DNA of 64,000 nucleotides from Pyronema omphalodes (lineage: Eukaryota; Ascomycota; Pezizomycetes; Pezizales; Pyronemataceae), in the NCBI GenBank assembly GCA_024516155.1, contig JAJJXM010000008.1, positions 1 through 64,000 of the forward strand, given 5' to 3'. The translations under genes and the position numbers were made by a program. This document shows positions 1 through 10,003 of this stretch, one piece after another (the first letter of the stretch is position 1; every line of letters begins with the position of its first letter). The notes under the pieces are model-generated. The model searched no databases, was not told where the DNA came from, and saw nothing but the letters and a program-made list of their open reading frames with translations.

Positions 1-744
1 GTTCGCAACCCTCCTGGCAAGAGAAAGCGAAGGGGTAGCGACCAGAACACCGAACCCACCTCACCGACAAACAGAAGACCGGTGAACCACAAACCGAGAG
101 CGGCATCACCGGTGCGAAGCCTGATGCACTCGAAACATGCGACTACCGCCGCCCAGGACAAGCTTGATGCCCTCAAGCCTATGTCCCCCCTACCTCTCCT
201 CGCGATCACGTCGACTGAAGCGACACCGGAACCTCACCCTGACAGTTCATCTGTTCAGGACACACCTCTACCCGACGCCCCAAGCACTGCCCCTGCTGAG
301 ACGAACGGATGGAAGACTGTGGAGGCGAAGGCTACACAGAGGAAGAAGCAGAAAGCGAAGGAGACGACACCTACGGCAGCGCCACCCAGCAAGACCCCTA
401 CAACAAAGAATGGTGGCCGGGGAAAGAATACCCACCAACCCAGAACGACAACCTCCTCTGCAAAGAAGACTTGGGCAGAAGTCGTCAAGAGCGGAGGCAT
501 CAACGTCCAGATTGTGCTTGGGAATGGCAATCTTGGACTAACAACACCACCGACACGAAGGGGAGAGAGGCGAGGGGGAGCAGCAAGAAGGCTGAGGAAG
601 AAGGAAGGAGAAGGGGAGAGAGGGGAGGAGAAGAGGGGCAGGGCGGGCCCGGGTGTCTCAAAGGGCAGAGAGTCAGGAGACACCGGCGGAGGAGGTGAGA
701 GAGGAGAGGAGAGTGGGGGCGCAGGTGGCCCGGCGGCTGTTTAA
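1..744 (+). pseudogene. OG1: 3' part of an orphan-Gag ORF
   Basis: The window opens inside an orphan-Gag ORF, reading VRNPPGKRKRR onward, about residue 240 of the 484-aa full-length protein. The frame runs to the usual C-terminus (GGPAAV) and stop at 742-744. Visible parts are the KRKRR basic cluster, a Pro/Thr/Ser-rich linker, the TWAEVVKSGG motif and the Arg/Gly/Glu-rich tail. The 5' part lies outside the window. The normal 3' UTR is missing: after GTTTAACT the sequence jumps at 745-747 to another OG fragment. It is read as the remains of a retroelement Gag-like gene; the product is probably an RNA-binding coiled-coil protein (inference). Confidence 0.8.
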
Positions 745-747
745 CTA

Positions 748-759
748 GCGAAGGGGAAG
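748..759. repeat. Target-site duplication of OG2 (left copy)
   Basis: GCGAAGGGGAAG here is repeated at 2738-2749 directly after the (CAAA)-type tail of OG2. The same string occurs in the OG ORF at the KRKRR-coding region, so OG2 inserted into another OG copy (OG3). Confidence 0.85.
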
Positions 760-2737
760 CACGGCAACGGCGACCCCCCCCCTGCATTCTCAACAACGAG
801 CACCGAAACCCCCGGTTTTCTCATCGGATTCGGATTCGCAGCACTCTGTTACGTTATTCTCTGAATTTTCAGGGAATTCTACGTCGTTTTTGTTAACTTC
901 TGTCGCAAAATCAGAGTTTTCACGAGTTTTGGCTTACCCCACCTCACGAAATGTCGCCAAAACAACGACAGAACAACGCCCGACGATCGAAACGGTCCGA
1001 AAACGCGTACAATGTTCTAGCCGACCTTCCTCATGATGGATCCAATCCTACTTTCGATGGAAGAGAAGGAAAAGTTGATGAAGTTGATGGAAACTTCGCT
1101 GGAAAACCCTTCCAGAGCGTGGTCTTGGCAGGATCACCAGTTCCTTCGGCTTCAACACACCAGCAACAAGCGACAACTGAACACAGCCGGTTCAGAGCCT
1201 ACCGTCGCTTCTTCGTATCTGCAATTAACGAGGCAGTTGCAGCTGATGAGGGCTATGCCACCCTAGATCAACTGTTCATAGATAACCACGCCGAACTCAC
1301 CGGAGCCAACTTCCTGGGGATACAACAGATCCACCGGGATACACAGCGACGCTTCAATACCCTCGATGACACCATACGCAACAACAGCGATGAGATGCGC
1401 CTCAGATTCGACGTCATGATGACGAAATTCAACATTCTGACCGGCGAAAACACGAAGCTGCGCGCAGCCTACGACTCTACACTGGCAGAAACAGCAGCTC
1501 TCAAGGCTGCTGTGGACGGCCTGACGAAGAAAATCGACGAACAGCAACAAGTCGTTTCGGCGCCCCCCTCACCGAACCTTACGGCCTCTTCCTCAGCGAT
1601 GGAAGAGATGACTATGCAACTGTCCGTCGTCCAACATGACATTCAGGATGTCCTGGACGCTGTTCGCAACCCTCCTGGCAAGAGAAAGCGAAGGGGAAGC
1701 GACCAGAACACCGAACCCACCTCACCGACAAACAGAAGACCGGTGAACCACAAACCGAGAGCGGCATCACCGGTGCGAAGCCTGATGCACATAACATGCG
1801 ACTACCGCCGCCCAGGACAAGCTTGATGCCCTCAAGCCTATGTCCCCCCTACCTCTCCTCGCGATCACGTCAACCGATGCGACACCGGAACCTCACCCTG
1901 ACAGTTCATCTGCTCAGGACACACCTCTACCCGACGCCCCAAGCACTGCCCCTGCTGAGACGAACGGATGGAAGACTGTGGAGGCGAAGGCTACGCAGAA
2001 GAAGAAGATGAAAGCGCAGGAGACGAGACCTACGGCAGCGATACCCAAACAGACCCCTACAACGAAGAATGGTGGAAGGGGTAAGAATACCCACCAACCC
2101 AGAACAACAACCTCCTCCGCAAAGAAGACTTGAGCAGAAGTCGTCAAGAGCGGAGGCATCAACGTCCAGATTGTGCTTGGGAATGGCAATCTTGGACTGA
2201 CAACACCACCGACAAGAAGGGGAGAGAGGCGAGGGGGACCAGCGAGGAGGCTGAGGAAGAAGGAAGGAGAAGGGGAGAGAGGGGAGGAGAAGAGGGGCAG
2301 GGCGGGCCCGGGTGTCTCAAAGGGCAAAGAGTCAGGCGACACCGGCGGAGGAGGGGAGAGAGGAGAGGAGAGTGGGGGCACGGGTGGCCCGGCGGCTGTT
2401 TAACTTTGCTTTGGTTTTGTTTTTGCTTTGCGGAGGAAATAAAGGAGGAAAAATGGTTAAAAATGGGAGGGGAAGGGAGGAGGAAAGGGAGGAGCCCGGC
2501 GAGGCGGCCTCTGTGCAAGCAGGGCACTTGGAACATCAGACGCGCTTGGACAAGAAACCCCCGTAGTATACAGTGGGGACAGACCCCACATCCACAACGA
2601 TCAAGAGGAGGAGACTGGTAGAGGTGGAGACTGGGTTTTTGCTTTTACATTTCTTTCTTCTTCTCTTTTGTATTTATCTGTCCCTTGTCATAACCTTCGG
2701 GTTGCAAACAAGTAATGAGAGAACAAACAACAAACAA
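760..2737 (+). mobile_element. OG2: orphan-Gag element, OG-C subfamily, full length
   Basis: The copy runs from the family 5' terminus (CACGGCAACGGCGACC followed by a C tract) through a 5' UTR of about 190 nt, one ORF and a LINE-C-type 3' UTR to an irregular CAAA tail (AACAAACAACAAACAA). There is no endonuclease or RT. A 12-bp TSD brackets it (748-759 and 2738-2749). The irregular tail and its right flank reappear inside OG4 at 12758-12862, which marks this locus as a source of readthrough RNA. Confidence 0.85.
951..2403 (+). pseudogene. OG2 orphan-Gag ORF, broken
   Basis: The ORF begins MSPKQRQNNARRSKRS at 951. It carries the usual basic N-terminus, coiled-coil core and KRKRR cluster. A small indel near 1789-1796 (the codons for MHSKHA become MHITCD) shifts the frame and ends translation at 1824-1826. 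In the restored downstream frame, a TGG to TGA change in the TWAEVV motif gives a second stop at 2131-2133. The remainder is recognisable to the normal stop at 2401-2403. It is a dead copy of a family that has intact members elsewhere in the window. Confidence 0.85.
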
Positions 2738-3103
2738 GCGAAGGGGAAGCGACCAGAACACCGAACCCACCTCACCAACGACCAGAAGACCGGTGAACCA
2801 CAAACCGAGAGCGGCATCACCGGTGCGAAGCCTGATGCACTCAAAACATGCGACTACCGCCGCCCAGGACAAGATTGATGCCCTCAAGCCTATGTCCCCC
2901 CTACCTCTCCTCGCGATCACGTCATCCGATGCGACACCGGAACCTCACCCTGACAGTTCATCTGCTCAGGACACACCTCTACCCGACGCCCCAAGCACTG
3001 CCCCTGCTGAGACGAACGGATGGAAGACTGTGGAGGCGAAGGCTACACAGAGGAAGACGCAGAAAGCGAAGGAGACGACACCTACGGCAGCGCCACCCAG
3101 CAA
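2738..3103 (+). pseudogene. OG3 (outermost OG copy), left segment of ORF
   Basis: This is an internal OG ORF segment from the KRKRR-coding region to PTAAPPS, cut at 3103 by LINE-C. Its continuation is at 37421-38116, more than 34 kb away, because LINE-C copy 1 and then OG9 inserted at nearly the same target (GCGCCACCCAGCAA at 3090-3103 and 26492-26505; GCCACCCAGCAAGA at 26494-26507 and 37421-37434). The hybrid sequence at 2771-2790 (CACCAACGACCAGAAG) is shared only with the transduced piece in OG4. The copy is probably 5'-truncated at 745-748. Confidence 0.75.
3090..3103. repeat. Target-site duplication of the LINE-C copy 1 complex (left copy)
   Basis: GCGCCACCCAGCAA is repeated at 26492-26505 after the distal LINE-C tail. 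It brackets 3104-26491 as one original LINE-C insertion into the OG3 ORF, later invaded by other elements. Confidence 0.8.
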
Positions 3104-3543
3104 CTCATCACCCACAGCAACCGCCGACCCCCCCCTGCATTTGCGACAACAACAACAATTTCCCCGATTTTCGAATCGGCAATCGATTTCTTACCTCGGA
3201 ATTACCCCGAATCTCGATTTTCGGAACCCAGCTACCGTTTACCGTTGAGATTCAGCGGAAACACGCGATTCTGGGACCTCCGGGCCGGATTCCGGGCACT
3301 TTCATCAACGCCGCTCCACCACCCGCCCCCCAATCATCAAACCGACCTTATTTTCGGTTTCGGCATACCGAAATCCCCCCCCCCCCCCCCCAAATCCCCC
3401 CCCCACCAGCAGCACTGGTTGTGGTGATCCCCCAGATTTCCCCCCCTCCGGACCCCTTTCCTCGCGAGAAATTTTCGTGCTCGCTTAGCAAGAGCCTCCT
3501 CACGTGACTCTTCGCCATCGCTTACCTCACCACCGGTTAAGCG

Positions 3544-3793
3544 ATGGACGCTAACGCACCCCTCCCCGCCACGCCCTCGCGTATGCAGGTACCCGAGAAT
3601 ATTTTTAGCCCCGACGAGCTTTCCCGAATCAACGCCACGCACGCTGGCTCCTCCGCCATCGCCACCTCTAAGAAATCAACGACCGTCTCCGGAAAAGTCA
3701 CCAAACGCCCCACCAAAAAATCCGACTCTAGACTTGGCCTCGACCTCCTCCGCAAAAATGCCACCCGACCGGCAACAAACACCCCCGTGAACC
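3544..3793 (+). pseudogene. LINE-C copy 1 ORF1 (Gag), N-terminal segment
   Basis: ATG at 3544 begins MDANAPLPATPSRMQVPE, the same N-terminus as the LINE-C ORF1 copies starting at 33969- and 59968-. The segment is cut at 3793 by LINE-B. The TSD CCCCCGTGAACC at 3782-3793 is repeated at 10788-10799 and 13031-13042, after which the ORF continues. The stretch is rich in Ser, Thr and Lys, with no domain of known fold visible. Confidence 0.8.
3782..3793. repeat. Triple target-site repeat: LINE-B and OG4 at one site
   Basis: CCCCCGTGAACC occurs here, at 10788-10799 (between LINE-B and OG4) and at 13031-13042 (after OG4). Two successive insertions used the same 12 bp. Between this copy and the LINE-B 5' terminus lie 16 bp of filler (3794-3809). 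Confidence 0.9.
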
Positions 3794-3809
3794 AACTCTG
3801 GTCGTTGGT

Positions 3810-3840
3810 ACACCACCCAGCAAAGAGCGACCCCCCCCTG
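3810..3840 (+). promoter_or_regulatory. Shared 5'-terminal motif with C tract (LINE-B copy)
   Basis: The terminus ACACCACCCAGCAA, then CGACC, C(8) and TGC, is followed by TTTTCAACAAC. OG elements (for example 760-, 26508-, 60677-) and LINE-C (3109-, 34380-, 60403-) begin with the same pattern ACACCAC, MCRGCAA, GACC, C tract, TGCA. LINE internal promoters and 5' RNA structures sit in this position in other families; the function here is inferred. Confidence 0.6.
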
Positions 3841-4098
3841 CCTTTTCAACAACCACGCCGAAATCGCAAGATTTTATCGCGGATTATTGTTCGGCAGCCC
3901 CGAATTACCTATTCGCAGCCTTTCCAGATCAGGCCCTCTCTTTTCCGTTGAGTTTTCATCGAAAAGGAGTTTTCGGGCCCCTGAGAAAAGCCCCGCGAAC
4001 CGGTTCCATCAACACCACCCTCCACCCACATCAAAAACCATCATTTCAATCGCGGATTCCTTGTCGCTACCGCAGAAACAACTTATTCCGAACTTCCG

Positions 4099-6009
4099 AT
4101 GCCCACCCGATCCTCCGCTGTTGAGAAACAGCCCCTCCCCCCCGACAAAGCGCCCCCTCGAGCGCTCGCGAAAGAAAAACGCGCTAACGCAGAGCCGCAC
4201 GAGTCCGACGCATCCGACGTTGAGATGCACGTAGACACGTGCTCTGACGTCAGCGAGGATTCCAGCGACGACGACGCGTCTCCCCGAGACAGCTCCCCAA
4301 CGCCAACTTCTCGCAACACCACCAACGCCCCACCCAAAACACCCCACAACAAAAAACCCCTCCCTGTAAACTCCGACACCCCCGATCAACTGAGCAACAA
4401 TGACCCCAAATACTCCATCCAACAAACCACCGGAAAACAGAAAAAACGCCCCGCCGCCTCCACTGCCCATACTATCACCCATATCGCCGAAGACTCCACC
4501 CCCGTTTCTGCACAAGTCAAACGACTCCACCACGACATCGCTCCGATCAACGCCACACCTCACAGCAACGCCGCCCTCGCTCAATCCATCGACGTCCTCC
4601 ACCACAATCTTGCTACCACCGCGGACATGTTTCGTCACGCCGACCAGACAACGAATGACAGAATCAACAAAGCGTTCAAGACAATCAACAAGAACCAGTC
4701 CCTCCTCCAATTCATCTATGATGCCGTCCAACTCCTCGCCCCGTCCCTCCTACCGAAAGGAACAGCTACCGCCGTGTCCCCCACCCCCGTCTCCGCATCC
4801 CCCACCTCCCTCGAGACCACCAGCCCCGATACCCAGCCCGTTAACGCCCCTCTCGATTTACCCTCCAAACATGCCCCCCGCCTCAGCGAAGCCGAGTACT
4901 GGAAGCAGAGGTGCTTGAACGCCGAAGCTGAACTCCGGAAGAACGAGCTCCCTCCTCCCCCTCACCTACCCCCTCCCCCACCCCAGGCGAACGAACCGTG
5001 GCAAGGACCAATACCCTCGTCCGTCAAGCTGTTCAAAGAGAAAGCCGCTGCCCCATCAAAGACCCCCCCTAAGACCACCAAACCCAACCCCCAACGCAAG
5101 AACCCCCCCCGCGTCCAAGACATTGTGATCCCCTGCCCTGACCCCCGTGCCCTGCCCGATAGCTCTAAGATCGCCATTGGATTAGCTATCAACGAAGCCC
5201 TACACAAGGCGAAGGTGGAAGGAAACATCATGACGGTTAGGACAAATCTCGCAGGAAGCCTCATGCTTACCCCCTCCACGAACACATCCATTACCGATCT
5301 CACCCCCCACCTCTCTGTTATCCACGCCGCTGCCTGCACACTCCACCCGAACCTCTTGCCCCCCCGACTTAACGAGAAATGGTATAAGCTGGCAGTCCAC
5401 GGAATCCCCACGGACTACTACGAGGACACCGCCGAGGGTATGCGAAAATTGCAGCAAGAAATCGAGACGAACCACAAAGTACGCCTGACACAACCCCCAA
5501 GGTACATCTCTCACCCGGACAAGCGTGTTGGTAAGACCGCCTCCAGTGTGATGATCGCACTGAAGTCCAGCGAGGAATACAACCTCCTCAAGAGAACAAA
5601 GGTGACAGTATTATTCGAACAATGCAAGGTGACAGAATTCTTCACCGCCCGTTCCATTGACCAATGCCGCAGGTGCCAGAAATTTGGACATCATCATGCA
5701 ATCTGCCCAGCTGACAATGGCCCCGCTTGCGCGATATGCGCCGCCCCTCACCCCACCGAATATCACCAATGCGGCCAGTGTCCCACAATCCAGGGCCGCA
5801 AATGTCAACACACCCTCTACAAGTGTGCCAATTGTGTCGCCGCTGGCCTCACAGACGTCCACCACGCCGCATACAGCACCCGCTGCCCCGTCAAAGTGAA
5901 CGTCGTCAGGGAAGCCTGGCAGAAGACTCGCCCGGAGACAACACCCCTAGACGCCATCCCCGCCGAAATAAACCCCATCGCCGACACCACCATGACCGCT
6001 GATGAATAG
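4099..6009 (+). CDS. LINE-B ORF1: Gag-like RNA-binding protein with CCHC knuckles
   Basis: This encodes 636 aa and starts at the first in-frame ATG after the 5' UTR. The N-terminal third is acidic, Ser-rich and proline-rich. A helical stretch at about residues 150-215 could self-associate. The conserved retroelement Gag domain lies at about 340-530 and includes the segment LNEKWYKLAVHGIP. It is followed by Cys/His knuckles: CRRCQKFGHHHAIC (CX2CX4HX4C), then CAICAAPHPTEYHQC and a third Cys-rich cluster (CANC...HH...C). Gag proteins of this class coat the element RNA and form the RNP used for target-primed reverse transcription. The frame overlaps ORF2 by 8 nt (ATGAATAG), suggesting termination-reinitiation. 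No frame break is seen. Confidence 0.9.
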   Translation: MPTRSSAVEKQPLPPDKAPPRALAKEKRANAEPHESDASDVEMHVDTCSDVSEDSSDDDASPRDSSPTPTSRNTTNAPPKTPHNKKPLPVNSDTPDQLSNNDPKYSIQQTTGKQKKRPAASTAHTITHIAEDSTPVSAQVKRLHHDIAPINATPHSNAALAQSIDVLHHNLATTADMFRHADQTTNDRINKAFKTINKNQSLLQFIYDAVQLLAPSLLPKGTATAVSPTPVSASPTSLETTSPDTQPVNAPLDLPSKHAPRLSEAEYWKQRCLNAEAELRKNELPPPPHLPPPPPQANEPWQGPIPSSVKLFKEKAAAPSKTPPKTTKPNPQRKNPPRVQDIVIPCPDPRALPDSSKIAIGLAINEALHKAKVEGNIMTVRTNLAGSLMLTPSTNTSITDLTPHLSVIHAAACTLHPNLLPPRLNEKWYKLAVHGIPTDYYEDTAEGMRKLQQEIETNHKVRLTQPPRYISHPDKRVGKTASSVMIALKSSEEYNLLKRTKVTVLFEQCKVTEFFTARSIDQCRRCQKFGHHHAICPADNGPACAICAAPHPTEYHQCGQCPTIQGRKCQHTLYKCANCVAAGLTDVHHAAYSTRCPVKVNVVREAWQKTRPETTPLDAIPAEINPIADTTMTADE

Positions 6010-9000
6010 ATACGACTCATCAGCGGCGACCCTTCGCATCGTGTCACATAACACGAATCGCAGCGCCACCGCACTATCAACACTGCTGAACTCAGCAGGA
6101 TCCAAAATAGACATATTGCTGGTACAAGAGATTAACGTTAAAGATCCCCGGTACGCAATCACACATCCAGATTTCCTTTTGTTACTTCCCCCCCGCAGCC
6201 ACCACAAAGTCAATCGCACTGCTGCATATATCTCTCGCCTCAACCCACATGTTCGAGTCACACCAAGACCGGACGTCAGCGGAGATCCTGACCTCCAGGT
6301 ACTCGAGGTCAGCACCACACTCATTCCCTCCTTTTACCTCTTAAATATCTATAATGAAAAAGACCCCCAAACAAAATTATATACCGTCCCCCGCTCCCTT
6401 ACCCCCCTCACTCTCCCCCACCGTTGCGTGATCACAGGGGACCTCAATGCCCATCACCCTCTGTGGAACTCCCACGCACGCAGACCAGCGAGAGCAGACG
6501 TGCTGGTGGAACTGATGGAAGACCATCACTGGCAACTGATAAACGTCCCGGACGTTCCTACTTACCACTATCGAGACGGATCGGGCTCTTCGGTCCTCGA
6601 CCTGACTCTGGCAGCCCCGGCGATGGCAAGGGAAATTTCTTCTTGGGCCATTGACGACGGCATTGCCACGGGATCGGACCACGAGGTGATCCGTTTCCAA
6701 ATCAACTCCTTACACCCAGACCACCACAACACCGCCGGCGACACTACACGACTAAACTGGCGCAAGACGGACTGGGAGACCTTCACCGAAGAATTGCAAC
6801 GTCTCACCGAAGCTTCCTACCCCCGGTGGTCCCACCTCCGAGCCAACCCCTCCGCCGAGAACCTCGACGAATGGGCTGCCCTCCTTCGCGACTCTATCCA
6901 AACCGCCGCCGCGATATCAACACCTCCCCTCACCCCAACCCCGCGGTCGAAGAGATGGTGGACGGAGGAGGTACGCCTGACACGTAAAGACATGACCCGG
7001 GCCAGGAGGAGATGGAAACAGACCCGCCTTCCCCAACACCTCGCCGAATACAAACAGTCTCGAAACGCCCACTACAGGAAAGTCCGACATGCAAAGGACT
7101 CCATGTGGAAGGAATACTTAGCCGCGGTGGAAGGACCAGACATATGGGCGGCCTTCCGATATACAAACCCGCGCCGCGCTCAATTGACACCACCGATCAA
7201 GACACAGGTAGGAGGAATGGAGAAGGTATGCGTCGACTTCGACAGTAAGGTAGAGGCCTTTCAAGCGTTATTCCCTCCCCCCCCAGCTGCCCCCCCCACA
7301 CGCACCTCACGACCCAACCCCCAACTCCCCTGGAAAACATTCACCCCCGAAGAAATTTGTACCGCTATCACAACATCCTCCCCCAAGAAAGCCCCCGGCC
7401 CGGACTCCATCACGTTCGCGTGCCTTAGGAAGGCGTACGATGCAGTCCCCAAAGTTTTCAACGCCCTGTACTCAACCTTAAGAACGAAAGGATATCATCC
7501 GCGGAGCTGGCGAGAGGCCACGACGGTGGTGATACCTAAACCAAACAAACCAGACTATAGCGGCATAAAGGCATACCGCCCGATCGCCTTACTCAACTGC
7601 TTGGGCAAGGTGCTAGAAAAACTCATGGCGACCCGGCTCAGCCTTATGGCGGAGTCGCACGACATCCTGCATAAGGATCAGATTGGCGGGCGCCCAAAAC
7701 GCTCGGCAATTGACGCCGCGATGGCACTGACGCATGAGGTAGAAGTTAACGCGGGAAATCGCTTCGTGACGTCTGCCCTATTTTTAGACGTACGAGGAGC
7801 TTTCGATAACGTCTCCTCTGCCAGATTACTGGCAACTATGCACTCACTCGGCTGCCCACAGGCGGTAATATCGTGGTGTTCCTCATTCTTAAGTGACCGC
7901 ACAACCGCCCTATCATTTGACGGCAGAACAGATTCACAGCGACCAATTCCAACCGGCATTCCCCAGGGATCCCCCGCGTCGCCAATACTCTTCCTCATAT
8001 ACCTTCGCCCCCTCTTTGACGCCTTACAATCCGAACACCCGACCCTGTGGACCCCTAGCTATATAGACGACGTTGCCTTGGTGGCCCATGGACGAACGAG
8101 AGAACAAAATGCGCGCGCCCTGGAAGCAGCCGCTCGCACCGCATTCAACTGGGCGCAGACAAACGCGGTAGCATTCGACGATTCCAAATCGGAGATGCTG
8201 CACTTCCATAAGTCGCGAATCGATGAACACAGCGAAGCAACAAACGTGCGCTTACCTAACGGCACCATAGTCACCCCTGGGACTCAAGGAGGCAGCAAGG
8301 ACGTGGTCCGGTGGATTGGCATACATTTTGATCGCAAACTTTCCTTCTCCCAACATGTAAAAATAAGACTGACGGCCGCCGCTAGGTCCCTCAACGCCCT
8401 CCGAAGCTTGGTACGTCACGAAACAGGTCTGTCCCCCTCAGCGACCCGTACACTTTATCAAGCGTGTGTAACCTCTAGGTCGGATTTTGGCTCTGAGATC
8501 TGGTGGAATGGACAAAAAGGACTGGCCAGCACACTACAAACGCAACAAAACTCCGCCCTACGCCGCATACTAAACGCATTCACATCGACCCCCATAGTGG
8601 CCCTACACAACGAAGCCGCCATACCCCCCGTCGCAGTTCGCCTTCAACGCCGCAGCCGCAAATACGCTCTCCGCCTCCTCTCCCTCCCCCCTTCCCACCC
8701 AGTAGTTAGACGCTGCCCTTCCTCCTACCCCGTGCCCAACCACTTCCCCACCTCCATATGTGACCCGTCCGAATATGACTACCCCTGGAACACCACCCAG
8801 AAAGCCCCCTCGCGCCTCGTTCGCATGCTCCGCTCCATCGGTCAGTGGATATTACCAGACGACGAAATCGAGGACACGGCACACCCAAATCCCACCCCGT
8901 GGATAAGCTCACCCCTACGAATAAAGATATCCTCCCTCCCCAAACCCGAAGCCGCCGTCGAACACCACTCGCTGATCCGCGACCTGAGTGACGACAAAAC

Positions 9001-10003
9001 CAACATTATCGCCTGGACAGACGGCTCCCAACTCGAAGGAAAAACAGGCGCCGGATACTGCATCACCTCAGGTTTCCCCCGTCAAGTCAACGAATCCATC
9101 CCCATGGGCACGACCACGGAAGTGTTCGACGCCGGGCTACGAGCAATTCACGACTGCCTCGAGATGTGCCACAAAATCATCTCCCACAACCACCTCCGAC
9201 GCCGCCGGATACACGTCTTTACAGACAACCAGGCGGCCATCCTCCGCGCCTCCCGCACAACATATGGTCCGGGCCAAGAGCTCGCCCGCGCTATACACGA
9301 CATCGCCTCCTCCCTCCGTTCCAAAGACACATCCGTCACCTTACATTGGGTCCCAGGACATACCGATATACCCGGGAATGACCAAGCCGACCTCCTCGCC
9401 AAAACTGCAACCACCCTAACTCCCCCCTCTTCGCTACCGGTCCCCCTGTCCTGGATACGCCGACAGATTCACGATCAATACATCCAAGACTGGACGACCT
9501 GGTACTCCTCCGCGCCGAAACTTAAAACATACGACGCCCCACACCGTCGACGCCTCGACTATGCCTACACGGCCCTACCACGCAAACTATCAACCGCAAT
9601 CTTGGGATTGCGAACCGGACACGGTTATTTTTTGGACTGCCTTGCTCATCCCCCCACCGCCCAATACCCCTCCCGCTCGCGCTCATGCCCCCTTCACCCT
9701 CCGCAATCCCCCAAACATCTCATTCTCTCGTGCCCCTACTTCACTTCCCAACGGACCGAACTGCGACGTACACTGAAAATCCCACGACGACGACACCTCA
9801 CACTACCGACAATCTTACATACCACCGCCGGAACCAAAGCACTGTCCGCTATGATCTCAGAGACCAAGATAGCGACTGCGGAGTGGGCTCACGCAAGGTT
9901 AAGTAAACTCCCCGCTGAGGAGGACACATCTGCTACGCTGACAACAGACTGGGGGACGCTGCTGGACCTGACGGACGAGCACGCGGTTACCTCTAAAAAT
10001 TAA
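6002..10003 (+). CDS. LINE-B ORF2: endonuclease / reverse transcriptase / RNase H
   Basis: This encodes 1333 aa. The APE-type endonuclease (about 10-230) shows RIVSHNTNR, LLVQEI, GDLNAHHPLWNS and GSDHEVI. The RT (about 460-740) shows KAPGPDSITF, RPIALLNCLGK, LDVRGAFDNV (motif A), IPQGSPASPI (motif B) and YIDDV (motif C, about residue 687). RNase H (about 1000-1130) shows WTDGSQ, TDNQAAI and HWVPGHTDIPGNDQAD. The expected catalytic Glu in FDAELRAI is Gly (FDAGLRAI, codon 9134-9136, residue 1045). The C-terminus has the knuckle C-X(11)-H-X4-C (CPLHPPQSPKHLILSC). The product nicks target DNA and copies element RNA at the nick. It is open throughout; RNase H is probably impaired. Confidence 0.93.
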   Translation: MNRYDSSAATLRIVSHNTNRSATALSTLLNSAGSKIDILLVQEINVKDPRYAITHPDFLLLLPPRSHHKVNRTAAYISRLNPHVRVTPRPDVSGDPDLQVLEVSTTLIPSFYLLNIYNEKDPQTKLYTVPRSLTPLTLPHRCVITGDLNAHHPLWNSHARRPARADVLVELMEDHHWQLINVPDVPTYHYRDGSGSSVLDLTLAAPAMAREISSWAIDDGIATGSDHEVIRFQINSLHPDHHNTAGDTTRLNWRKTDWETFTEELQRLTEASYPRWSHLRANPSAENLDEWAALLRDSIQTAAAISTPPLTPTPRSKRWWTEEVRLTRKDMTRARRRWKQTRLPQHLAEYKQSRNAHYRKVRHAKDSMWKEYLAAVEGPDIWAAFRYTNPRRAQLTPPIKTQVGGMEKVCVDFDSKVEAFQALFPPPPAAPPTRTSRPNPQLPWKTFTPEEICTAITTSSPKKAPGPDSITFACLRKAYDAVPKVFNALYSTLRTKGYHPRSWREATTVVIPKPNKPDYSGIKAYRPIALLNCLGKVLEKLMATRLSLMAESHDILHKDQIGGRPKRSAIDAAMALTHEVEVNAGNRFVTSALFLDVRGAFDNVSSARLLATMHSLGCPQAVISWCSSFLSDRTTALSFDGRTDSQRPIPTGIPQGSPASPILFLIYLRPLFDALQSEHPTLWTPSYIDDVALVAHGRTREQNARALEAAARTAFNWAQTNAVAFDDSKSEMLHFHKSRIDEHSEATNVRLPNGTIVTPGTQGGSKDVVRWIGIHFDRKLSFSQHVKIRLTAAARSLNALRSLVRHETGLSPSATRTLYQACVTSRSDFGSEIWWNGQKGLASTLQTQQNSALRRILNAFTSTPIVALHNEAAIPPVAVRLQRRSRKYALRLLSLPPSHPVVRRCPSSYPVPNHFPTSICDPSEYDYPWNTTQKAPSRLVRMLRSIGQWILPDDEIEDTAHPNPTPWISSPLRIKISSLPKPEAAVEHHSLIRDLSDDKTNIIAWTDGSQLEGKTGAGYCITSGFPRQVNESIPMGTTTEVFDAGLRAIHDCLEMCHKIISHNHLRRRRIHVFTDNQAAILRASRTTYGPGQELARAIHDIASSLRSKDTSVTLHWVPGHTDIPGNDQADLLAKTATTLTPPSSLPVPLSWIRRQIHDQYIQDWTTWYSSAPKLKTYDAPHRRRLDYAYTALPRKLSTAILGLRTGHGYFLDCLAHPPTAQYPSRSRSCPLHPPQSPKHLILSCPYFTSQRTELRRTLKIPRRRHLTLPTILHTTAGTKALSAMISETKIATAEWAHARLSKLPAEEDTSATLTTDWGTLLDLTDEHAVTSKN

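Noticed and set aside
255..683. Antisense ORFs of 140-155 codons opposite the OG C-terminus (also at 1914-2381, 11951-12418 and other copies), rich in Ser/Pro/Leu
   Set aside because: They appear in every OG copy simply because the purine-rich coding strand leaves the opposite strand free of stops; they vary with the sense mutations and show no domain.
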